A stretch of DNA of 58,605 nucleotides from Lactobacillus sp. (GCA_022641965.1 JALCDX010000008.1:1-58605), one strand, 5' to 3'. Positions 14,921-24,004 are shown, counted from the first letter of the stretch. Numbers and translations: made by a program. The notes: generated from the sequence alone by a model not told the origin.

Positions 14921-17401
14921 GTGGCAGAAAGCAAAGAGAGAATTCGTGAACTTCCGCTTGAAGAAGTGATGGGGGAACGGTTTGGCCGCTATTCCAAATA
15001 TATTATCCAAGAACGGGCCTTGCCAGACATCAATGATGGCTTAAAGCCAGTTCAGCGGCGAATCTTGTACGCCATGTATTTGGACCATAATACTTTTGAC
15101 AAGCCTTACAAAAAAGCGGCTAAATCTGTCGGCAATGTGATGGGTAACTTCCACCCACATGGCGACAGTTCAATTTATGGCGCGCTGGTCCACATGTCGC
15201 AAGACTGGAAAATGCGGGCACAGCTGATCCAAATGCACGGCAACAACGGCTCAATGGATGGCGATAGCCCTGCAGCGATGCGGTATACCGAGGCACGCTT
15301 GAGCAAAATTGCCAACGCTATGCTGGCCGATATTGATAAAGCTACCGTTCCGATGGTGCTCAATTTTGATGATACGGAAAATGAGCCAACTGTTTTACCA
15401 GCAGGCTTTCCGAACTTGCTCGTCAACGGCGCCACTGGCATTTCCTCTGGCTATGCCACGGAAATTCCGCCACATAATTTAGGTGAAGTGCTCGATGCAT
15501 CAATTTATCTAGTCAAGCATCCCGCAGCTGATTTAGCAGATTTAATGCAATTCGTCAAAGGGCCTGATTTCCCAACTGGTGGGATTATCATGGGCACGGA
15601 AGGCATTCAGCAAGCCTATGAAACTGGCCGCGGTCGTATTCAAGTTCGTGCCAAAACCAGCATTCAAGAAATTCGCGGGCACCGGCAGGCGATCGTGATT
15701 ACTGAGATTCCTTTTGCCGTTAATAAAGCCTTGCTCGTCAAAAAGATGGACGAAATCCGCTTGAATAAAGAAATTGATGGCATTAGCGAAGTGCGTGACG
15801 AAACTGACCGCCATGGCTTAACGATCGTGGTTGAATTGAAGAAAAATGCAGCTGCTAACAGCATTTTGAATTATTTATTCAAGAATACTGATTTGCAAGT
15901 TTCCTACAATTTCAACATGGTTGCGATTGACGACATGACGCCGAAACAGGTGGGGCTCAAACATATCCTGACCGCCTTTTTGGCACATAAACGCAGCGTA
16001 GTCATCAAGCGCACTCGTTATGATTTGCAGCAAGCCCAAGACCGACTTGAAGTTATTGATGGTTTGATTCATGCAATGAGTATTTTGGACCAAGTAATCA
16101 AGACGATCCGGGCTTCTAAAAACAAAGCCGATGCTCAACGCAACTTAACGAAGGAGTTTGACTTTTCCGACCGGCAGGCGGCAGCAATTGTCGCTTTGCG
16201 TTTGTACCGATTAACTAATACTGATGTCGTGGCTTTGCAAGAAGAGCACGATGACCTGGAAAAACAAGTCAAGCAATTCCAGCAGATTTTGAACGACAAG
16301 CAAACTTTAGATAAACAAATCATTAAAGAATTAAGACAAGTGAAACGCGATTTTGACGATCCACGTCGGACGGAAATCTCGGAAGCCTCGGCTAAGATTA
16401 AAATTAACGAAAAATCGCTGATTGCCGATGAAGACGTTCGTGTTTTGGTTAGCCGCAATGGTTATCTGAAACGGTCATCGCTGCGCTCGTACTCGTCAAC
16501 CTCTGATAGCGACAATGGCTTGCCCGATGGCGATGAAGTTGTCTTTGAAAAAACAGTTTCAACACTGACTAATTTGTATTTGTTTACCGACTACGGCAAT
16601 TTGATTTACCGGCCTGTCCACGAATTAAGCGACAGCAAGTGGAAAGAAACTGGCCAGCACTTGTCGCAGGAATTGGGACTAGCTAGCGACGAGCATATTA
16701 TCCGCGTGTTTGAACTGCCAAAACTAAAAGCCGCCGCCAATTTTGTCTTTGCGACTTCCGATGGCTATATCAAGCAAGTCCAGCTAGCTGACTTGCAGCC
16801 AACGCGAACCTATAAATCGCGCGCCATCAGTGCCATTAAGCTGAAAACTGATAGTGCTCGTTTGTTAAATGTCTTTATGGTCTCCCCACAAGCTAAACGA
16901 GAAGTTTTGCTGTTAACCCAGCATGCCTATGCTTTGCGGTACGATCTAGCAGAAGTGAGCGTATCCGGCAAACAAGCCGTTGGTGTTAAATCAATTAACT
17001 TAAAACAAGATGACCAGGTAGCCGGCTTTTACGTACTGAATCCAGAGTATGATCAGCTGCTGACTCTGGGTTTGATCACTCAGCGCGGAGCCTTTAAGCA
17101 ATTGTCTGTTAGCGACATCAATTTGATCACTCGTGCCAAACGAGGCGTACAAATTATGCGCGAACTAAAAACTAAACCGCATCGGTTGGTTGACAGCGTT
17201 TGCTACGGGCAAAATCACGAGTTGATTCTCACTACTGGCAGTCAGCGCCATATTACAATTAAAACTAGCGCCTTCCCAATTGACAGCCGCTATTCCAACG
17301 GTTCCTTTGTCATGGATCCAATGACCGAGGGACGGCCAATCCGGCTGACCATGGGCAAGCCGCTGCCTGCTGGCAGGTCAAATATTGATCAGCTCTTTTA
17401 G
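14921..17401 (+). CDS. parC: DNA topoisomerase IV subunit A
   Basis: An 826-residue DNA-cleaving subunit. The winged-helix part has HPHGDSSIYGALVHMSQDW, with the catalytic tyrosine further on in AAMRYTEARLS (Y at about 125). A coiled-coil stretch and a C-terminal beta-pinwheel follow. It starts with GTG 14921 behind GAGGG. At the position that is usually acidic in the quinolone-determining region (D83 in pneumococcal numbering) it has Gly87. The rest of the region is ordinary. Confidence 0.95.
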   Translation: MAESKERIRELPLEEVMGERFGRYSKYIIQERALPDINDGLKPVQRRILYAMYLDHNTFDKPYKKAAKSVGNVMGNFHPHGDSSIYGALVHMSQDWKMRAQLIQMHGNNGSMDGDSPAAMRYTEARLSKIANAMLADIDKATVPMVLNFDDTENEPTVLPAGFPNLLVNGATGISSGYATEIPPHNLGEVLDASIYLVKHPAADLADLMQFVKGPDFPTGGIIMGTEGIQQAYETGRGRIQVRAKTSIQEIRGHRQAIVITEIPFAVNKALLVKKMDEIRLNKEIDGISEVRDETDRHGLTIVVELKKNAAANSILNYLFKNTDLQVSYNFNMVAIDDMTPKQVGLKHILTAFLAHKRSVVIKRTRYDLQQAQDRLEVIDGLIHAMSILDQVIKTIRASKNKADAQRNLTKEFDFSDRQAAAIVALRLYRLTNTDVVALQEEHDDLEKQVKQFQQILNDKQTLDKQIIKELRQVKRDFDDPRRTEISEASAKIKINEKSLIADEDVRVLVSRNGYLKRSSLRSYSSTSDSDNGLPDGDEVVFEKTVSTLTNLYLFTDYGNLIYRPVHELSDSKWKETGQHLSQELGLASDEHIIRVFELPKLKAAANFVFATSDGYIKQVQLADLQPTRTYKSRAISAIKLKTDSARLLNVFMVSPQAKREVLLLTQHAYALRYDLAEVSVSGKQAVGVKSINLKQDDQVAGFYVLNPEYDQLLTLGLITQRGAFKQLSVSDINLITRAKRGVQIMRELKTKPHRLVDSVCYGQNHELILTTGSQRHITIKTSAFPIDSRYSNGSFVMDPMTEGRPIRLTMGKPLPAGRSNIDQLF

Positions 17402-17473
17402 AAAAGGGTTGGCAAGGCTGACGGATTTTAGTAGGCTAGTTAAGGAAGATAAGTAAATAAAAGAGGTTTTAAA

Positions 17474-18406
17474 ATGAAAGAATTAGTTTTTGGACACCGC
17501 AGTCCAGATACGGACGCGATTGATACAGCCATCGCTTTTTCATATTTGCAAAATCAACTTGGCTATGACACTGAGGCAGTCGCTTTGGGCGAGCCAAGCG
17601 ATGAAACTAAATACGCTTTAAACAAGTTCGGCTACAAAGCACCTCGCGTTGTCAAAACTGTGGCTAATGAAGTTAAAGCAGTCATGCTGGTGGACCATAA
17701 TGAACCACAGCAGAGCGTGGCTGATCGTGATCAGGTAACGGTTACACACGTTGTTGATCACCACCGTATTATGAACTTCAACACGGCTGCGCCATTGTAC
17801 TACCGGGCTGAACCAGTTGGTTGCACCAGTACTATCGTTTGGGAAATGTTCAACGAAAAAGGCGTTGAAATTCCAAGCAAACTGGCTGGCTTAATGCTGT
17901 CAGCAATTATTTCTGACACATTGCTGCTCAAGAGCCCAACTACTACCGATTTAGATAAAAAAGCCGTCAAAGCACTGGCAGACTTAGCCGGCGTTGACTA
18001 CCAAACTTACGGCTTAGCTATGCTGAAAGCTGGTACTAATATCGCTGACAAAGCTGAAAGCGACTTAATCGACCAAGACGCTAAGAGCTTTGAATTAAAT
18101 GGCTCCAACATTCGGGTGGCACAGATCAATACGGTCGACTTGCCAGAAGCAATGGAGCGTAAAGACGCTTTCTTAAAGGCCATGCAAGCTGAAGCTGACC
18201 AGCAAGGCTATGATGTTTTCTTAGTGCTGCTAACTGATATTTTGAACTCTAATTCAAAGGGCTTGGCAATTGGTAGTGAAGCTGGTAAAGCTGGTCTAGA
18301 AGCAGCCTTTAACCAAAAACTGCAAAATGGCGAACTAGATTTACCAGGCGTAGTTTCACGTAAGAAGCAAATTGTCCCACCATTAACATCTGCATTTGAG
18401 AAATAA
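17474..18406 (+). CDS. ppaC: Manganese-dependent inorganic pyrophosphatase
   Basis: A 310-residue DHH-family (family II) pyrophosphatase, which hydrolyses PPi and draws biosynthetic reactions forward. Metal ligands are visible in [17 protein letters not shown] and VVDHHR; the C-terminal DHHA2 domain ends in the RKKQIVPPL stretch that binds phosphate. GAGG precedes the ATG. Confidence 0.95.
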   Translation: MKELVFGHRSPDTDAIDTAIAFSYLQNQLGYDTEAVALGEPSDETKYALNKFGYKAPRVVKTVANEVKAVMLVDHNEPQQSVADRDQVTVTHVVDHHRIMNFNTAAPLYYRAEPVGCTSTIVWEMFNEKGVEIPSKLAGLMLSAIISDTLLLKSPTTTDLDKKAVKALADLAGVDYQTYGLAMLKAGTNIADKAESDLIDQDAKSFELNGSNIRVAQINTVDLPEAMERKDAFLKAMQAEADQQGYDVFLVLLTDILNSNSKGLAIGSEAGKAGLEAAFNQKLQNGELDLPGVVSRKKQIVPPLTSAFEK

Positions 18407-18415
18407 GGGGTAGCT

Positions 18416-19072
18416 ATGAATAATTCCCAACCAGATTTCCCACAATTAAACTTAACAACTGCTGCTGGTCCGCAAGCTTTAGTTAAAACCAACTACGGCG
18501 ACTTCTTAATTCAATTATTTGAAAAAGAAGCACCAATGATGGTTGAAAACTTTGTCCGTCTGGCTCAAAGTCGCTATTATGACGACACCGTTTTCTATAA
18601 GATTGACCCTGATTTTGCTTTGCAAGGCGGCTCAACCAAGCTTGACGGCACTGGTGGCCGCAGCGCTTGGGGACACCCAATCGAAAATGAATTTGCGCCA
18701 AACTTGTTCCATTTCCGCGGAGCAGTTTCGATGGTCAGCGAACAGCCACAAACCAACACTAACGCTAGTCAATTTTTCGTTGTTCAAAATAAACACACCC
18801 CAGAACAATATCTGAAGCAGCTGGAAGAGGCAGGCTACCCAGAAGATATTATCAACACTTATAAGCAAAATGGGGGACTGCCAATTTTAGACCAACGTTA
18901 CAGCATTTTTGGACAAGTTGTTCAAGGCCTGGACGTAGTTGATAAAATTGCCGGCGTTAAAATTGATGCTGAGAATCACCCAGTTGAGCCAGTAAAAATT
19001 GAAACGGTCGAAATTAACGGTGACCTCTGGAGCATTAAAGTTCCGCGGCAAGATAAAAAAGCAGAAGATTAA
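18416..19072 (+). CDS. Peptidyl-prolyl cis-trans isomerase, cyclophilin type
   Basis: A 218-residue cytoplasmic cyclophilin (no signal peptide). The core is recognisable: DFLIQLFEKEAPMMVENFV, ALQGG, FRGAVSMV and NTNASQFFVV. The catalytic arginine of the FHR motif is replaced: the segment reads VFYKIDPDFALQGG. An insert of about 20 residues (HTPEQYLKQLEEAGYPED...) is common in lactobacillar members. It starts 9 bases after ppaC and is ended by a strong terminator. Confidence 0.88.
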   Translation: MNNSQPDFPQLNLTTAAGPQALVKTNYGDFLIQLFEKEAPMMVENFVRLAQSRYYDDTVFYKIDPDFALQGGSTKLDGTGGRSAWGHPIENEFAPNLFHFRGAVSMVSEQPQTNTNASQFFVVQNKHTPEQYLKQLEEAGYPEDIINTYKQNGGLPILDQRYSIFGQVVQGLDVVDKIAGVKIDAENHPVEPVKIETVEINGDLWSIKVPRQDKKAED

Positions 19073-19084
19073 AAAATTTAAAAC

Positions 19085-19125
19085 AAAAATGACTAGAAGT
19101 TTTGATTACTTCTAGTCATTTTTTT
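19085..19125. terminator. Bidirectional terminator between convergent genes
   Basis: AAAAATGACTAGAAGT pairs with ACTTCTAGTCATTTTTTT around an 8-base loop. It ends the cyclophilin gene and, on the other strand, deoR. Confidence 0.9.
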
Positions 19126-19133
19126 GAACTTTA

Positions 19134-20066
19134 TTATTTATTTAGCAGCGATTTAGCCGTCTTCGTGTCAGTAATTAGCACATTAGGATAGCCAGCAGCC
19201 AAAGCAGCTTTAATTGGCAGCAACTTGGCAGGGCCTCCAGCAATTAAAATTGAATATTCTTTTTGCTTCAAATCGTCTAGCAAAACGGCTGCCGTTCGTT
19301 TATCCAGCTCTGGATCAGCTAAACTGCCATCAGCTTTAATAAAATGCGCATTAATGTCACCAACGGCGCTAGCTTGCAAAGCTGCAATCTCTTGCTCGTT
19401 GAAATAGCCCAAGTTAAACATCATTGCTTGTCTGCGGACAGTTCCAACAGTGTACATTACAATATCAGATTGTTTGCTCAAATCAGCCAGCTGCTTAACA
19501 AACCCATCCTGCATAACAGCTTGCAGAGTATCAGCTGATTGAAAGATAACTGGGACCGGCCACAGCTGCGTTTGCAACTGATAAGCTTGGTTGAAAGCCG
19601 CAGCAATTTGCCCTGCAAAGTTGGTTTGGTCAGAATTGGAAACGATTCCTTTTAAAGAGACAAATTGCAAAGCTGGCTGATTGGCTGGCTGCAAGTGCTG
19701 AGCGACTGCAGTCATCGTTTCGCCCCAACTTAAACCAATCGTTTGGTGGCCATGAATAATTTTTTGCAAATATTCAGCTCCTGCTTGGCCTAAATTCATT
19801 AATAATTCTGGCGGAGTTCCAGGTTCGCACAGGATCACTTTTTGCAAATGATACTTGTTAGCCAATTTTTGACTAAGAGCAGCAGCCGTAGCTAGAGGAT
19901 CGTTGATTTTAATTTCAACAATGCCAGTTTGCAAAGCAGTCTTTAAAGCCTGCGCTATCGTTGGGCGCGACAAATGCATTTGATCAGCAATTTGACTTTG
20001 ACTGAGGTGTTGGTAGTAATATAGCTGACTGATTGTGACCAGTCTTTGCAGCTTCTCATTATTCAT
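19134..20066 (-). CDS. deoR: SorC/DeoR-type sugar-binding transcriptional regulator
   Basis: A 310-residue regulator of the SorC family, as Bacillus DeoR. An N-terminal helix-turn-helix (SQSQIADQMHLSRPTIAQALKTA, about residues 20-43) is followed by a sugar-phosphate binding domain with GLSWGETMTAV and the late SILIAGGPAKL. Divergence from deoC suggests it represses deoxyribonucleoside breakdown and responds to deoxyribose 5-phosphate. A perfect 10-base inverted repeat lies between the two genes. Confidence 0.88.
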   Translation of the reverse strand: MNNEKLQRLVTISQLYYYQHLSQSQIADQMHLSRPTIAQALKTALQTGIVEIKINDPLATAAALSQKLANKYHLQKVILCEPGTPPELLMNLGQAGAEYLQKIIHGHQTIGLSWGETMTAVAQHLQPANQPALQFVSLKGIVSNSDQTNFAGQIAAAFNQAYQLQTQLWPVPVIFQSADTLQAVMQDGFVKQLADLSKQSDIVMYTVGTVRRQAMMFNLGYFNEQEIAALQASAVGDINAHFIKADGSLADPELDKRTAAVLLDDLKQKEYSILIAGGPAKLLPIKAALAAGYPNVLITDTKTAKSLLNK

Positions 20067-20102
20067 CTAGCTAGCAACTCCTTAATTATTTAGTTATTCT
20101 TT

Positions 20103-20167
20103 ATTATAATGCAAATTTAGCAATTGTAAAACATTATTATTTACAATTGATAAATTGCATGTATAAT
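20103..20167. promoter_or_regulatory. Divergent deoR/deoC promoters sharing one operator
   Basis: CAATTGTAAA (20121-20130) and TTTACAATTG (20140-20149) form a perfect inverted repeat with a 9-base spacer. For deoC, TTTACA (20140-20145) and TATAAT (20162-20167) are 16 apart. For deoR on the minus strand, TTTACA (20130-20125) and TATAAT (20108-20103) are also 16 apart. Each -35 box lies in one arm of the operator, so one bound repressor would block both. Confidence 0.8.
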
Positions 20168-20216
20168 AAAAATTGTCAAAAACAAATAAGTCTTTTGTTA
20201 AAGGAGTTAAGCAAAC

Positions 20217-20873
20217 ATGACTGAATTCAACAAATACATTGACCATACTTTATTAAGCCCAGATGCAACCGAAGACCAAGTAGATACGGTCATCAAACAA
20301 GCTATTGACAATCATTTCCACACGGTCATGATCAATCCATACTGGGTTAAGAAGACTCATCAAGCTTTAGCAGGTACTGATGTTGTTACCGCAACTGTTA
20401 TTGGTTTTCCTCTGGGAGCAACTACTACCGCTGCTAAACTGTTTGAAGCTAAGCAAGCTATGAAAGACGGCGTTGATGAATTTGATATGGTGATGAATAT
20501 TGGTGAAATGAAGGCTGGTCATTATGACAAAGTTGAAGCTGATATTAAAGCTTTAGTTGATGCAGGCCATGCAGAAAACAAAGTTGTCAAGGTTATCATT
20601 GAAACTTGCTTATTAACTGACGATGAAATCACTAAGGCAAGCAAGATCGTTGCTAAGACTGGTGCTGACTTTGTTAAGACGTCAACTGGCTTTTCAACTG
20701 AAGGAGCAACTGTTCATGGTGTTGAATTAATGGCTGCAGCTGTTAAAGGCACCAAGACCAAAGTTAAGGCTTCAGGCGGCATTCACTCAGCTGCTGAAGC
20801 TCAAGCCATGATTGATGCCGGTGCTACTCGTTTAGGCGTTAGCCACAGCATGGCTATTATCGGCAAAGCTTAA
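20217..20873 (+). CDS. deoC: Deoxyribose-phosphate aldolase
   Basis: A 218-residue class I aldolase that splits 2-deoxyribose 5-phosphate to glyceraldehyde 3-phosphate and acetaldehyde. Active-site parts: [35 protein letters not shown] (Schiff-base lysine) and KVKASGGI (second lysine). Codon use is biased to AT-ending codons compared with neighbours, hinting at strong expression. AAGGAG precedes the ATG and a terminator follows. Confidence 0.95.
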   Translation: MTEFNKYIDHTLLSPDATEDQVDTVIKQAIDNHFHTVMINPYWVKKTHQALAGTDVVTATVIGFPLGATTTAAKLFEAKQAMKDGVDEFDMVMNIGEMKAGHYDKVEADIKALVDAGHAENKVVKVIIETCLLTDDEITKASKIVAKTGADFVKTSTGFSTEGATVHGVELMAAAVKGTKTKVKASGGIHSAAEAQAMIDAGATRLGVSHSMAIIGKA

Positions 20874-20894
20874 AAAGAAATCCACTGATTATTT

Positions 20895-20926
20895 AAAGAT
20901 CGAATCCTAGTGATTCGATCTTTTTG
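20895..20926 (+). terminator. Rho-independent terminator after deoC
   Basis: AAAGATCGAATC pairs with GATTCGATCTTT around CTAGT, followed by a T run. Confidence 0.88.
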
Positions 20927-21000
20927 TTCATCCAACAATTGCTATGCTAACTTATAATTGTTGGCAATTAGCTAGTAAAACGGCCATTAAAACTTGCTGC

Positions 21001-21146
21001 TTGTTAAGCTGCTAATTTCTTGCTATGATTGAGATAGGTCGTTTGCTAGTATTAAAACAGTAATTTTAATACTAGGTTCATCGAGCACCCTAGCAATTGC
21101 AACAAATCCCGTAATATCAATTATTGATGGGATTTGAAGTTTTTAT
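21001..21146 (+). ncRNA. Predicted small RNA or structured leader with own promoter and terminator
   Basis: TTGTTA (21001-21006), a 17-base spacer and TATGAT (21024-21029) predict a start near 21036. The RNA of about 110 bases can form a 12-pair hairpin (CTAGTATTAAAA 21046-21057 with 21064-21075), or instead pair TTGCTAG (21043-21049) with CTAGCAA (21090-21096); the two share CTAG. It ends in AAATCCC (21104-21110) paired with GGGATTT (21129-21135) and a T-rich stretch. No reading frame of note lies in it. Function unknown; the family is not recognised. Confidence 0.45.
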
Positions 21147-21179
21147 CTATTTGCTTAAAATTAGTCAGTTTTAAAAATT

Positions 21180-21224
21180 TTTGTCCCATTTTTTTGTACC
21201 CAAAATTCTATTTTTTTGGACAAA
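21180..21224. other. Candidate dif-like recombination site upstream of xerS
   Basis: At 21193-21224 an imperfect inverted repeat of 32 bases has arms TTTGTACCCAAAA and TTTTTTTGGACAAA around a 6-base centre. TTTGTCC at 21180-21186 is a perfect partner to GGACAAA at 21218-21224. It ends 41 bases before the recombinase start. In streptococci and lactococci the dif(SL) site lies just upstream of xerS, so by analogy this is the best candidate, although sequence identity to the known site is limited. Confidence 0.4.
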
Positions 21225-21265
21225 GATAAACACGAACGATGATGATATAGAAAGCTAACTCAACA

Positions 21266-22360
21266 ATGGAAACGCAAAAATATCTTGATTTAATCGATCA
21301 TGAACTTACAGGCTTGCCAGATTATGTGCAGCAATATTATTTAGGCACCAATCATTCATTAGCAACTTCTTACCAATATTTAACAGAAATCCGCCGATTT
21401 TTGACGTGGCTGCGTGCAAGTGGAATTTCCAATGCTGACACAAATGCTGACGTTTCAACTGAAACGCTTGCCAATTTGCGCCGCAACGACATTATGTTGT
21501 ACATTGATTACCTTAAGCACGCTAAGAATCAGCAAGGCCATTTAAATTCGCCAACGACCATTAATCGTTCAATCAATTCTTTGCGGTCACTATTCAAATT
21601 TCTAACTATTACCGCTGATAACAACCATGGTGAACCATATTTTGACCGCAATGTCATGCTGAAGATTGACTCGCTTAATTCTTCAAAAACGCTGAATTAT
21701 CGGGCCCACGTGCTAGAATCTCACATGCTGCCAGGTCAAATGAAATATGATTTTTTAGATTTTATTGAAAACACTTACGAGCAAAAATGCCGCAAACAAG
21801 CCTTACCAGCTTTTAAAATGAATAAGGAACGCGATCTGGCCATTATTGCGTTAATTTTGGGGACTGGTGTGCGTGTTTCTGAATGCGCTGGAACTAATTT
21901 GGAAGATTTGAATTTGAAAAAAGCCACCTTAGACGTTACTCGTAAAGGTGGTCAACGCGACAGCGTCCCGATTTCCTTGTGGACCTTGCCATATGTCAAA
22001 AACTATTTGCAGATTCGGGCAAAACGCTACCAGGCAAAGAAAGCCGATCGTGCCCTTTTTCTCACCCGCTGGCACGATCAAACTCGGCGCATCACTTCTC
22101 ATGCCATTGAAATGCTGGTCAACAAATATTCAAAAGCCTTTGGACATCCATTGACCCCGCACAAGTTGCGGCACACGCTCGCTTCAGAATTATATGGTGT
22201 AACCAAAGATCAAGTTCTAGTTGCTCAGCAATTGGGGCAAAAAGGAACTTCTGCAACTGATTTATATACGCACGTTGATCAAAAACAGCAGCGGGCTGCT
22301 TTAAATGAAATTCGCCAGCTGGACCAAGCAGAAAGTCAGCAGCACGAAAAAAAGGACTAG
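21266..22360 (+). CDS. xerS: Tyrosine recombinase XerS
   Basis: A 364-residue site-specific recombinase. The N-terminal SAM-like domain includes TINRSINSLRSLFKFLT and GEPYFDRNVM, typical of XerS; the catalytic domain has R203 (GTGVRVSE), K227 (RKGGQRDS), H299 and R302 (TPHKLRHTLA) and the nucleophile Y334 (TDLYTH). The usual LGH histidine is Gln325. XerS alone resolves chromosome dimers at dif(SL) in lactic cocci, with no XerC/XerD pair. A repeat resembling such a site lies just upstream. No clear ribosome site is seen before ATG 21266. Confidence 0.88.
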   Translation: METQKYLDLIDHELTGLPDYVQQYYLGTNHSLATSYQYLTEIRRFLTWLRASGISNADTNADVSTETLANLRRNDIMLYIDYLKHAKNQQGHLNSPTTINRSINSLRSLFKFLTITADNNHGEPYFDRNVMLKIDSLNSSKTLNYRAHVLESHMLPGQMKYDFLDFIENTYEQKCRKQALPAFKMNKERDLAIIALILGTGVRVSECAGTNLEDLNLKKATLDVTRKGGQRDSVPISLWTLPYVKNYLQIRAKRYQAKKADRALFLTRWHDQTRRITSHAIEMLVNKYSKAFGHPLTPHKLRHTLASELYGVTKDQVLVAQQLGQKGTSATDLYTHVDQKQQRAALNEIRQLDQAESQQHEKKD

Positions 22361-22380
22361 CTTTGACTAGCCCTTTTTTA
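22346..22380. terminator. Bidirectional terminator between convergent genes
   Basis: AAAAAAAGGACTAG and CTAGCCCTTTTTT flank a short loop; it closes xerS and the convergent degV gene. Confidence 0.83.
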
Positions 22381-22406
22381 TGTCGAAAATGCAGTTCGTT
22401 ATGCTT

Positions 22407-23285
22407 CTACCTAGTTAAATCAAACTTATTAAAATCATACATCCAAGCAAAGCCCATTGACTTCTCACCTAAATGCGTTGCTACGCTAGGAGTAAATTCT
22501 GTAATTTCAATGTTTTGGTCAGGAAATAGCTGTTTAACATCATGTTTGACTTTCTCTGCTTGTTTTAAGTCATTGGAGTGAATAACCAAAAAGCAAAGTT
22601 TATCTTTGTAAGGCAGCTTATTAATCCGCTCTTGGGCTAATTCTTCAACCTTAGCTAGCGCCCGTTTCATTGACCGCACCTTATCAAAAGCGACAATTTT
22701 GCCATCTTCAAAGGTTAACAAAGGCTTAATATGCAGCAATGTGCCAATAAAAGCACTGGCATTGCTCAGACGGCCATTCTTTTGCAAATTGTTTAAATCA
22801 TCAACAATAAACAGTTCATCAATGGTGGAGCGCAGCTTTTCTAGTCGTTCAATAATTTCAGTTGGTGCTAAGCCATTTTCAGCCATCTTCGCAGCGGCAA
22901 TGGCCAAATTGCCCTGCATTTTAACCGTCATGCCAGAATCAAATGGGTATAAGTTAAATTCTGGATGCTCGCGTTGAACTGAATTAAGTGAGTTAAACCA
23001 GCCACTGATGCCGCTAGATAAGGCGATCGCTATAATTGCCTCATATCCATTTTGATGGAGCTTTTGACAAGTAGCTATAACATCGCCTAACCGCGGCTGC
23101 GAAGTATGCGGCAATGCACCAGTTTCTCTTTTAATTTCAAAGAATTGTTTGGTGGTGATGTTGACGCCTTCTAAAAAGGATTGGCCAGCGATTTCAATCG
23201 GAGTAGAAATTACTTCAACATGATATTTTTCTTGGTCAGCACTTGAAAGACCACAAGTACTATCTGTAATGACAGCTATCTTCAA
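22407..23285 (-). CDS. DegV family fatty-acid binding protein (FakB-like)
   Basis: A 292-residue protein of the DegV/FakB family, which binds a fatty acid and presents it to the kinase FakA for phosphorylation. Typical parts are AVITDSTCGLSS at the start, TSQPRLGDV, ALSSGISGWFNS (fatty-acid carboxylate site) and LQKNGRLSNASAFIG. A second family member lies at 33463. FakA is not in the window. A TATAAT box about 50 bases upstream (minus strand) is the likely -10. Confidence 0.92.
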   Translation of the reverse strand: MKIAVITDSTCGLSSADQEKYHVEVISTPIEIAGQSFLEGVNITTKQFFEIKRETGALPHTSQPRLGDVIATCQKLHQNGYEAIIAIALSSGISGWFNSLNSVQREHPEFNLYPFDSGMTVKMQGNLAIAAAKMAENGLAPTEIIERLEKLRSTIDELFIVDDLNNLQKNGRLSNASAFIGTLLHIKPLLTFEDGKIVAFDKVRSMKRALAKVEELAQERINKLPYKDKLCFLVIHSNDLKQAEKVKHDVKQLFPDQNIEITEFTPSVATHLGEKSMGFAWMYDFNKFDLTR

Positions 23286-23353
23286 CTTTATACTTCCTCA
23301 TTAAAATATCTGTTACGAATTATAACATAGAGAAAGTCGATCACCTATTGATT

Positions 23354-23764
23354 TTACTTCAGATCAGTCTGCAGGCGACCATTTATTTCGACAAGCTGTT
23401 CGGTAAAACGATCCTTATCCTGGCTTTGCCAGCCGCCAAAAATCTCCTCTTCTAACTCATTTAATGCAGCTTCCAAGGCCTGAGCTTTTTCTAGGCCCTT
23501 CTGATTAAGCTTGATCGTTTTAGCAGAATTGCCAGGAACTTTTGAAACTTCAATCAAGCTGGCAGTTTTAGATTGGCTTAGCTGCCGACTTAGCGTAGAC
23601 AGAGAAATGTGCAAGCCCGCAGCCAAGTCCCCCATCTTGATAGCCTGGTTATCATTATGCAAAAAGTAATAAACTAGTCTGGTTTGTGAAGAATTTAATT
23701 TAAGTTTGTGAAATATATAACTTCTTATCTCACCAGCAATGTTGGCAAAGTCTAAGACCTGCAT
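23354..23764 (-). CDS. MarR family transcriptional regulator
   Basis: A 136-residue winged-helix regulator. The recognition helix is in MGDLAAGLHISLSTLSRQLSQ and the wing in ASLIEVSKVPGNSAKTIKLNQKGLEKAQ. It lies just upstream of and in line with the degV gene, so it may control fatty-acid use, as FabT-like MarR proteins do, but its overall sequence does not identify it as FabT. GGAGG precedes the ATG. Confidence 0.85.
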   Translation of the reverse strand: MQVLDFANIAGEIRSYIFHKLKLNSSQTRLVYYFLHNDNQAIKMGDLAAGLHISLSTLSRQLSQSKTASLIEVSKVPGNSAKTIKLNQKGLEKAQALEAALNELEEEIFGGWQSQDKDRFTEQLVEINGRLQTDLK

Positions 23765-24004
23765 GAGGCTGGTCTCCTCCCATTTATCGGCTCAAAAGGC
23801 CCTTTTTATTTTTCATCCAAAGCGTTGTTCTATGACTTTTATTTTATCCCAATCAGCCGAGTATCTGAAATATTTTAATCTTTTTATAATAAAACTGGCA
23901 AGCTTGTGATCAAAGAAATCTAAAAATAAAGTACAGTGCTCGTGATTAGCCAGTAGTCAGCCTTTGCCGTATAATGAAAGGGTATCGTTTTAAGGAGGAG
24001 TTTT

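Noticed and set aside
12961-17401. Reading parE/parC as gyrB/gyrA
   Set aside because: SIYGALVHMSQDWKMR, the adjacent plsY and the tight parE-parC order fit topoisomerase IV better.
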